Position numbers and translations under genes: made by a program
Source of the DNA: Bettongia penicillata ogilbyi
Taxonomy: Eukaryota > Chordata > Mammalia > Diprotodontia > Potoroidae
Reading direction: 5' to 3'
DNA: 64,000 nt
NCBI GenBank assembly: GCA_023548195.1
Contig: JAJHZJ010000693.1
Span: 886,001 to 950,000, forward strand
Shown: in pieces, positions 55,761 to 64,000 of the stretch
Layout: every line of letters begins with the position of its first letter
Position numbering within the stretch: the stretch's first letter is position 1
The notes under the pieces: model-generated
Databases searched by the model: none
Seen by the model: only the letters and a program-made list of their open reading frames with translations
What the model was told of the DNA's origin: nothing

Positions 55761-55910
55761 CTTGCAAAGGCTGTAAAGGATGATGAGTACCCCTCCTAGG
55801 AAATAGCTATTGGAGGGGTCATCTCCCATGATGTATTTGTACCACAGCTGGATGGGAACGAGTGACCGGAACAGCTGGCTGAGCTCTTCAATCACCAGAT
55901 AGAACTTGCC
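55761..55910 (-). CDS. RNFT2: RNFT2 internal exon (membrane region)
   Basis: On the minus strand 'gtgtgataacag' precedes 50 codons ending in 'aag|gtaagg'. The peptide begins 'GKFYLVIEELSQLFRSLVPI', contains 'WYKYIMGDD' and ends in the hydrophobic helix 'YFLGGVLIILYSLC' plus Lys. This is the final membrane-proximal part of the multi-pass domain. Both ends are phase 0 and no damage is seen. The earlier exons, about two thirds of the protein, are not in the window and must lie to the right of 64 kb, since nothing resembling them appears at 56-64 kb. Confidence 0.95.
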
Positions 55911-56205
55911 CTGTTATCACACCAGAGGCATAAATTATGATTACTGTTAAAGACCCAAAGGGCAATGTCAGGGGGGCTTGAGCACCCATGATAATGATGC
56001 TCCTAGCCCTTCACAGGCCATTAATCAGTATCTAGAAGCACTTAAGCAGACTTTTAATGGGGGTAGAGACTACTGTCAGAGAGAGGCAACCCCTGCCCAC
56101 TGCCCTGACCCAGCAGCTGCCTGCCGCCCAGGAAAAATCAAAAGGTGAAGAGAGAAGGCATTCAGGTCATGTTTCAAGGGGATGGAAATCTTACACCTCT
56201 CACAG

Positions 56206-56206
<1 letters not shown>

Positions 56207-56293
<87 letters not shown>

Positions 56294-56418
56294 TGTGTGT
56301 GTGTGTGTGTGTCTGTGTGTCTGTGTGTGTGTCTGTGTGTCTGTGTGTGTCTGTGTGTGTATCTGTGTCTGTGTGTGTCTGTGTGTCTGTGTGTCTGTGT
56401 GTCTGTGTGTGTGTGAGC
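56207..56418 (+). repeat. (GT)n microsatellite with CTGTGT interruptions
   Basis: Pure GT from 56207 to about 56291, then GT with regularly placed C (CTGTGTGT) to 56418, in all about 210 bp. The Cys/Val frames are artefacts. Confidence 0.98.
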
Positions 56419-56519
56419 TCTCCCCTCCAGGGGATGCTACTATTTCAATGTGAAGCTATATCAAAAGTTTATGGTCCCTGTTGAACCAACTGCATGTACA
56501 GTTTATATCAGAATGATAT

Positions 56520-57141
56520 CAATTGTCAGCCTGTTGTCCAAAGACCAACCTAGTTAAATTGGGAGGGAATCATCACCAGGTTGGATGAAAGAGGCACCTG
56601 CAACTCTTAAAATCTTTCTACTAATGAGTACATGGGTTGTAACCGATGGGGGCTCTGGGAATCTCCTTGATTCTTCCCACTTGATCTGGTGTTCACCTGA
56701 GGCTATAAGCCTTTCATTATCACTATGCTGAATTTTCTGTTTCCCTTAACCAAGTCCAGGCCTCCATTGTCTGTTATCTCTAGATCCCGTTCCGCTATTT
56801 CCCACCCTGCATCCTCCCAAAACCTTGGTTCCTGGCATCCAACCTCTAGTCACTCCAGCCTACTGGTCACTCCCATCAAGATCCTAAACACTCTCCTCCC
56901 CAGACTACTTGACCAACCCTAGATCCTTCCCACAGTCTTTCTGTATATAAGATCCATTTCAGTCTCCATGAAGGTACTCAGATTCAATCTGGCCTGCATT
57001 TATTAGCATTACAAATGCTGAGATGCCTTAAGAGTCTGGTCAACATGGCAGCTCTTTAATAAACTTTGTTTTTATTTGGATGAAAGAAGGCTTGGGTAGA
57101 ATTGATTTGGGCAGGACTATTTTGGGATCTCAATCTCAACA
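56520..57141 (+). mobile_element. Possible solo LTR of an endogenous retrovirus
   Basis: LTR-like layout: a C/T-rich U3-like part, TATA-like 'ctgtatataag' (56940-56950), AATAAA at 57057-57062 and a terminal '...atctcaatctcaaca' at about 57141. The left edge was not found and no clean target duplication was identified. No retroviral gene is nearby. Confidence 0.45.
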
Positions 57142-57481
57142 GTAACAGGAATAATCACTGGCAAAATCACCGATCCTTAGGAGTGTTATTATTGATGATG
57201 ATGATAAAGAAATTTCAGTTCTAAGATTGTATGAGAAATGGCAGAAAAAATGAGAAACAAGGAAGCTGAAGAAGGAAGGTTGACTAGTAAGAGAAATGAT
57301 TATTTGTTTCCTGTACTAATAGCCAATTACAGAATTAGAATTAATGGGTTTTTTTACTTCCTTATCCAGAAATCAACTATTGTAGAAAATCTTGGGAAAA
57401 ATTTACTCAACCAGGCTGAGAGAATTGGTTCACTGTATTTGGTCAGACAGATCTGGGGTAGTATGGATTCCCTCTTTGACA

Positions 57482-57655
57482 TATGTGTGTGTGTGTATAT
57501 GTATGTATTATATATACATATATATGTATATATACACATACACACACATATATATGTGCACATACATATCTGTGTATATATATACTCACACACATATACA
57601 TATATACATGTATATATATGTGTGTGTACATACATACATATATATATTGGTAAGT
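57482..57655 (+). repeat. Mixed TA/TG/CA dinucleotide repeat
   Basis: 'tgtgtgtgtatatgtatg', 'tatatacatatatatgta' and 'cacacacatatata' alternate over 170 bp. Open frames on both strands are artefacts. Confidence 0.95.
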
Positions 57656-57984
57656 CTCTTTGACCAAGACTTAGGTAATCCAAGTCACATACTCCTAAGA
57701 TCCTCATTAGAACAAGCCCATATCACATTATAGTATTCATTTTCTCATTCATTGTTAATCAATCACAGAGTCACCCTCAGAAGTACTTATTTTTTCATGG
57801 GCATAAAAGTTTTGAGTTCCCCACCATGAGGACTGTTGGTATTTGAAAATACCACTGACCTCTTTTATTATAAAATACTATAAAATTAATCATTAAGAAA
57901 ATGATTAATTACCCAGAAACTACATCTCTCAAAGTTTTTAGATATCACACTAGGAATTTACATTGTTTGGAAAAGAGCCATCAG

Positions 57985-58420
57985 GGTGTGTAATGGTAAT
58001 TTAAATGGGAAGATCTTTCCCATTCGTTAACAGGCCCATGTGACCTGCTTAAATCACATGGAAGCCTAAGGCACATTGGTGGGAGAAGCTTGCTGAATGG
58101 GTAGAAGAGGAAGGGAGGAGCAGAATTAGGAGCACCTTGGTGAAAGTGATTAGGGGCAGAGGAGACAGGACACAGGAAGGCACAGCTGGGCTTGTGAGTG
58201 TTTTTGAGAAGGCCCAGCAAGGTGGAGAAGGTTTGAGAATGGCTTTGTCCCCTGCAGTGCTAATGTGTGTTGACTTCTTGGTTACTATGACAGATCTGGC
58301 TTTCTGGTGTTGGGATTTGGCTTTATGGTGTCTGAATAAATGATTTTCTTCTGCCTTCTATATGGAGAGTCTGTTATACTTGTGATTCAGAACTATACCG
58401 GCAGATTCATAGTCACCATC
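57985..58420 (+). repeat. Unclassified repeat, possibly LTR-like
   Basis: A purine-rich part is followed by 'tgactcttgg'-like T/G-rich sequence and AATAAA at 58335-58340, 'ctgaataaatgattttc'. This resembles the end of a retroelement, but no paired terminus was seen. Confidence 0.3.
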
Positions 58421-58569
58421 AGTGCTGTGAATATTGCCTTGGAGATACAGGATGGTGATACATGGTCTTGAAAGACCATGCCATATGAAGGTCGGGGGAA
58501 GGAATTAGGAATTCCAAACCTGAAGAATAGAAGACTCAAAGGAAATAGAAAAGGCTTCTTCAAATCTTA

Positions 58570-58855
58570 CAAGGGCTGTCATAGGGAAGAGGATGACCCA
58601 GAGGGCAGAACAATGGGTGGAAGTGCCAAGAAGCCAATATTAGCTAGATGTCTTGAAACATTTCCTGAGAATTAATGCTTATCCCAAAGTGGATCCCTCT
58701 GGAGGCAGTGAGCTCCTCCTCCCTGAAGGTCTTCAGACAAAGGATGGATGAGCACTTGTTGAGTATGTTGTGGAGAGCATTTTTACCTGAGATGGGAGTT
58801 GGACTAGTTATCTACTGAGTTCTCTTCCACCTCTAAGGCACTGGGACACTTTCAT
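58570..58855 (+). repeat. CR1/L3-type LINE 3' end
   Basis: 'ggatccctctggaggcagtg', 'gaaggtcttcagacaaagga', 'ggagttggactagttatcta' and 'ttctcttccacctctaaggc' follow CR1/L3 terminal order. Confidence 0.75.
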
Positions 58856-59825
58856 GTCCACACTTTCTGAGATATCAGGTTTTAAAATGGATCACATTAT
58901 ATTGAAAAGGAAGCTGTGGAGAGGTGAAAGCAGGATGGCAGAGCAAAACCAGCATTTTTTTTTTGGCTGAGCTCTCCCAACATATCTCTTCCACAACAAC
59001 TTAACTAATGGTCCTAAATGTCTTTTGAATGGGAAAGTCAAAAAAATCATAATAAGTCATTTTTCTAGCCCAGGGCAGCTTGGGAAGCCAGAAAGAGGGA
59101 TTTGTGGACACTGGGGTGGTAGCTAGCTTTTGCAAGTGACAGTGACCAGGAGGTGACAATGGTGGGCTGAATCTCTGATCAGAAAGAGATCCCAGGAGAT
59201 CCCTGTACTAGTGTTGGAAGTAGGATGAGTTTTCCTTCCCATGCTGGGTAAGGACCAGAGTAGGAAGTCAGTGACCAGACCTCTCTCAGTATCACTCCAC
59301 TTTGGAAGCACCAAAAACTTATAGGCACCTACTGGGCTGGGAAAGCAACAGGAGAGCATAAAATACAGAAGCTCAGGTCAGTCATACACCCTGTGCTGGT
59401 GAACAGAGCCCAACTCTAATATAAAATCTAAAGTCAAGAAACAGGCTGGAGAAATGAGAAAATAACAACACCAAAATAACCTGCCCATTGAAAGCTTCTG
59501 TGATGACAGGGAAGCTCAAGACACAAGCTCAGAAGAAGATAATGACTTAAACACATCCATAAGTAAAGTCTCAAAGATAAATGCAGATTGGACACAAGCC
59601 CAAAAAGAATCCCCAGAAGACCTAACAAAAGAGATTTTATAAAGAACAAAAAAAGTTTTTCAAAATCAAATAAGAGTGTCTGGGAAAAGAAATGAGAATA
59701 ATGTAAGAAAACTGGAAAAAAAGAACTAACAGATTAGAAAAAGAGGCAGGAAAAAACTGAAAATAACTCCTTAAAAATCAGAATTGGCCAAATGGTAAAA
59801 TAATAATGATGATAATAACAATAGC

Positions 59826-59935
59826 ATACATATATATATATGTATATATAAACACATATACACACATATATACATATACACACACATATACATATACATT
59901 CACACATAGAGACACAAAAACACACACATAGTTTA
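59826..59935 (+). repeat. TA/CA microsatellite
   Basis: 'catatatatatatgtatata' and 'cacacacatatacatataca', next to the inserted SINE. Confidence 0.93.
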
Positions 59936-60160
59936 TTATATTCCAGGCTCTATGCTAAGCAGCAATATAATCTCATTTGATTCTCACAACAACCCTGGGA
60001 GGTAAGTAGTATTACTCACACTTTACAGTTGAGGCAAACAGAGGTCAAGTAAGTTATCCAGCGTTACACAGACAATAAGTGCTTAAGGCTAGATTTGAAC
60101 TCAGACCTTACTGACTCTAATGCTGGTACTCTAGCCTCTGTACCAACTAGTTGCCCAGTA
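59936..60160 (-). repeat. MIR/MAR-type SINE inserted in L1 ORF1
   Basis: 'caggctctatgctaagcagc', 'ctcacaacaaccctgggagg' and 'agatttgaactcagacctta', ending 'caactagttgccc'. Confidence 0.88.
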
Positions 60161-61242
60161 TAATATAGCCTGGAAAAAGAGATACAAAAATACGGAAGAA
60201 AATAACTCATTAAAAATTAGAATTGGTCAAATGGGAAAAGAGGTAGAGAACTGTACTGAAGAAAATAGCTGCTTAAAAATCAGAATTGATCAAGTGGAAA
60301 ACAAAGTCAAAAGACTGAAAAAATAAAAGAAAATCATAGATATATCATAGGAAAAACAAATGACCTGGAAAATAGATTGAGGGGAGAAAATTTAAGATTA
60401 TTGGATTACTTGAAAGTCATGATCAAAAAAAGAACACACATATCATATTTCAAGAAATTATAAAAGAAAACTGCCCAGTATCTTAGAACCAAAGGACAAA
60501 GTAGAAACTGAAAGAACCCACTGATCACCACCTGAAAGAAATAAGAAAATGAAAATTCCTAGGAAAATCATAGCTAAATTCCACAGCTCCAAAGTCAAGA
60601 GGAAAAAACTGCAAGCAGAGAAAGAAATCATCCAAATACCATGAAGCCACAATCAAGATCACACGAGTCTTGGTAGCAACCACCATAAATGAATGGCAGA
60701 CTTGGAATATGATATTCTAGAAGGCAAAGGAGCTAGTATTACAGTCATGAATAATTTCACCAGGAAAACTGAGTATAATCCTATATGGGGAAATAAATGG
60801 ATATTTAATGAAATAAAGGACTTCTAAGCAATCCTAGTGAAAAGACCAGAGCTGAATAGAAAATTTGACATTCAAACGTAAGGCACAAGAGAAGTATAAA
60901 AAGGGTAAATATAAGTAGGAAATCATAAGGGGCTTAATAATGTTAAGCTGTTTACCATTCCTATGTGGAAAGATGACATATGTGATCCCTAAGAACTTAT
61001 CATCATTAGAGCAGTTAGGAGTCTACTTAAAGAGCATGGCTGTGAGTCTGTCATACTGGAATGATCTTAATAAAAAGGATGGAAGGGTCATAAAAAGGAA
61101 TGCATTGGGAAAAGGGAGAGGAAGAACTGGGAAAATTATTTTATATAAAAGAGGTATGCAAGGAAAATGCAGGGAAGGGCAGATGGGCAATGCCTGAACT
61201 TCACTCTCATCTGAACTAGTTCAAAAAAAGAAGATAAAAAAC

Positions 61243-61288
<46 letters not shown>

Positions 61289-61335
61289 GGGGGTATATGT
61301 GTACATGTATATGTGTATATATATGTATGTACACA
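61243..61335 (+). repeat. (TA)n microsatellite in L1
   Basis: A pure TA run at about 61246-61282, then TATG/TACA variants, between the ORF1 and ORF2 remnants. Confidence 0.95.
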
Positions 61336-61509
61336 AACAGTTGGGTATAGAAATTCATCTTAACTAACAGGTAAGTTGGAGGGGAAGAGGCTAAGATAGA
61401 GTGGGGAGGGTGATAAAGGGGAAGGTAAATTAAGGAAGAAAGAATTTTGAGGAAGGAATACTGTAAAAAAAGAAAGATAAATAGAAGAGAATAGGATAAA
61501 GAGAAATAT

Positions 61510-64000
61510 ACAGTTAGAAATCATAACTGTGAATATGAATGGGATGAATTCCCCCATAAAACAGAAGAGGATAAAATAATGGATTAGAAACTAGACTCCA
61601 ACAATATGTTCTTTACAAGAGATACATTTGAAATAGAAAGACACATAGAATATAAAAAACAGATGGGAGCAGAATTTATTATGCTTTAGCACAAATAAAA
61701 GAGGCAGATATAGTAATCATGAACTCAGACAAAGCAAAAGCAAAGATAGACCTGATTAAAATAGATAACAGCAAAAGCAAACTTTGCTAAAAGGTATCAT
61801 CATAGACAATGAATTATTATCAATAATAAACATGTATGCAACAAATGGCATAACATCCAAAGTCTTGAAGGAAAAGTTAGATGAGTTATAGGAGGGAATA
61901 GACAGTAGAACTATACTAGTGGAGGACTTCAACTTACCCCTCTCAGACCTAAATAAATTGAACCATAAATTAAACAAGAAAGATGTGAAGGAGATAATAG
62001 AATTTTAGAAAAATTAGATGTGATAGACCTCTGGAGAATACTAAATAGGAATAGAAAGGAGTATAACTATTTCTCAACTGTGTATGACACCTTCACAAAA
62101 AAACTGACCATGTATCATGAGATAGAAATCTCAAAAACAAATATGAAATGCACTCCTTTTTGGACCATAATGAAATAAGAATTACATTCAATAAAGGGCC
62201 TTAGAAGTACAGATGAAACATTAATTGGAAACTAAATAATCTAATTCAAAAGAATGAATAGGTCAAAGAACAAATCATAGAAACAATCAATAACTTCATT
62301 AAAGATAACGATGACAATGAGATAACATACCAAAATTTGTGGGATGCAGTGCAAGTGGAAGTCAAGGGAAATTTTATATCTCTAAATGATTAGAAGAGAA
62401 AGACAAAATAAAAGAGAGAAAGAGCAGATCAACAAACTGGGCATGCAACTTTAAAAAAAACTGGAAAAACAACACTGAAAATTTTCAAATAAATACCAAA
62501 ACAGAAATCCTGAAAATCAAAGGAGAGATTAATAAAATGGAAACCAAAAAACCTGAAGTAATAAATACTTTTTGTATTTTGTGAAAAACAAAACAAAAAG
62601 CAAGCAAACAATAAGATAAACAAATCAATGAATATTTGATTTGATTCAATGAATAACTGATTTAAAAAAGAGAAAAAAACAAATTACAAGTATAAAAAAT
62701 GAAGAGTGAATGCACAGTCAATGAAGATAAAGTTAAAGCAATTTTAGTAGCTGTTTTGTCCAACTGTATGCTAATAAAACTGACAATCTAATTGAAATGG
62801 ATGAAGAGTTAAAAAAATATAAATTGCCCAAATTAAGAAAAGAGAAAATAGGATACCTAAATAGCCCTATCTCAGAAAAAAGAAATTGAACAAGTCATAA
62901 GTGAGCTCCCTAAGAAAAAAATCCTAGGATCAAATGGATTTACAAGGGAATTTTATGCAAATTTTAAAAGAAAAATGAATTCTAACATGACATAAACTTT
63001 TTTTTAATGGATAATGGAGTCCTACCAAATTCCTTTTATGAAGCAAATAAGGTCTTGATACTTAAATCAGGGACAGTCAAATTAAAGAAAACTAAATCAA
63101 CTTAATATCAATAAAGACTAAAAATAAAATACTGGCAAAGAAATACATTACAAAGTTCATGCACTATGACCTGGCTGGATTTATACCAAGAATGCAGGGC
63201 TTACTTAACATTAGGAAAACTATAAGCATAATTGACGATATCACTAAGAAAACCCATGAAAATCATGTGAGTATATTAATAAAGAGCTTTTGACAAAATA
63301 TAATATCCATTCCTATTTTTAAAAAAACACTAGAAAGCAAAGAAATAAATGAAACTTTGAAAAAAAAAGATAAAATAGTATCTATCTAAAACTAAAAGCA
63401 AGCACTGTTTATAATGGGGATAAACTAGAAGCCTTTCCAGTAAGAACAGGGGTGAAGCAAGGATGTTCTTTATCAACATTATTATTCAATACTGTATTAA
63501 AAATACTAGCTATAGCAATGAGACAAGAAAAAAATTGAAAAAATAAACAAAGGTAACAAGGAAACATCACTTTTTGCAGATGATATGATGACATATTTAA
63601 AGAACCCTAGAGAGTCAATTAAAAAACAAGTCAAAACAATGAACAACTTTAGCAATATTGCAGGATATAAATAAACCCATACAAATCATTAACATTTCTA
63701 TAAATTACCAACAAAACATAACAGGAAGAGATAAAAATTCTAAAAAAAGAGATAGAAATTCTAAAAAAAAACTTGGGAATCTACCTGCCATGACAGAGAA
63801 GCTATATGAATACAGTTACAAAACATTCCGTACCGACAGCTTTAAGTAATTGGAGAAATATCAATTTCTTATGATTAGGACAAGCCAACATAATAAAAAT
63901 GACAATGCTACTTATATTTGCATATTCAGTGACACACCAATCAAACTACTGAAGAATTACTTTACAGAGCTAGAAAAAAAATGATAAAATTCATCTGGAT
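61510..64000 (+). pseudogene. L1 ORF2 remnant (endonuclease and reverse transcriptase)
   Basis: It starts with the ORF2-type N-terminus 'ITVNMNGMNSPIK' and 'TICSLQEIHL', in which Asn and Glu are endonuclease residues. Later come 'YDLAGFIPRMQG', '[13 protein letters not shown]' (RT motif B-type, about 63450), the catalytic 'FADDM' (about 63575) and 'MNNFSNIAGYK'. Stops and frameshifts are frequent. The remainder lies beyond the window. Confidence 0.9.

Larger units (their letters stand above)
59440..60910 (+). pseudogene. L1 ORF1 remnant, interrupted by a SINE
   Basis: The first part codes for charged coiled-coil sequence ('LGKEMRIM', 'ENWKKRTN') up to 59.8 kb. After the SINE it resumes with repeated 'KIRIDQVENKVKRLKK'-like segments, then 'ENLRIIGLLESHDQKKNTHI', which is the RNA-binding region. 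Many stops and frameshifts; no product. Confidence 0.8.
58915..64000 (+). mobile_element. L1, nearly complete but decayed, runs off the right edge
   Basis: It starts with a leader like the 2.2 kb copy ('gaaagcaggatggcagagca', 'gctgagctctcccaacatat'). ORF1 remnants follow, then a (TA)n spacer, then ORF2 endonuclease and RT remnants to the window end. Frames are broken throughout. A SINE sits inside ORF1. It lies in the presumed RNFT2 intron, antisense to the gene. Confidence 0.9.

Noticed and set aside
56057..56484. Cys/Val repeat proteins
   Set aside because: These are translations of the GT microsatellite in three frames.

Overview
The window is nuclear DNA of a marsupial; I cannot name the species. 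Two observations support this. First, the DNA is packed with marsupial-type interspersed repeats: tRNA-derived CORE-SINEs of the MAR1/MIR type, tRNA-SINEs with RTE-like tails, marsupial L1, an RTE-class LINE, L2 and CR1/L3 remnants, and a hAT MITE. Second, it contains spliced exons of two vertebrate genes. Nothing in it looks prokaryotic or viral, apart from possible old LTR remnants.

Genes. HRK (harakiri/DP5, a BH3-only apoptosis activator) lies on the + strand, with its whole 97-codon reading frame at 21873-22166 inside a CpG island. A splice donor follows the stop at 22226/22227. A good acceptor at 38656-38657 opens a 3.2 kb stretch poor in interspersed repeats that I read as the 3' UTR exon, which makes intron 1 about 16.4 kb. 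RNFT2 (a multi-pass RING-finger membrane protein) lies on the - strand. Its last four coding exons are at 55910-55761, 54247-54182, 52879-52778 and 50680-50546. All junctions are phase 0 with canonical GT/AG ends. The upstream exons lie beyond the right edge. HRK and RNFT2 are tail to tail, as on human chromosome 12q24.

Layout. 1-20.5 kb is intergenic repeat DNA upstream of HRK. It holds a 3'-less L1 piece (2.2-3.4 kb), a degenerate RTE LINE on the - strand that inserted into an older L1 (7.9-11.9 kb), a further L1 tail with a perfect 16 bp target duplication (12.1-13.0 kb), and a hAT MITE split by an L1 (18.4-19.1 kb). 20.9-24.8 kb is the HRK promoter, exon 1 and a second GC-rich patch in the intron. 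25-38.6 kb is intron with SINEs and long microsatellites. 38.7-42 kb is the putative HRK 3' exon. 42-50 kb is the convergent interval, with SINEs, two L1 tails and candidate conserved elements. 50.5-55.9 kb holds the RNFT2 exons. 56-64 kb is most likely RNFT2 intron, with a long GT tract, LTR-like remnants and a decayed, nearly complete L1 that runs off the right edge.

I found no novel multi-gene system. The points most worth a second look are the HRK promoter (a TGATGTAA ATF/c-Jun-type site in the expected place), four candidate conserved non-coding elements, several cleanly dated nested insertions, a 100 bp tandem duplication and a dispersed degenerate minisatellite.
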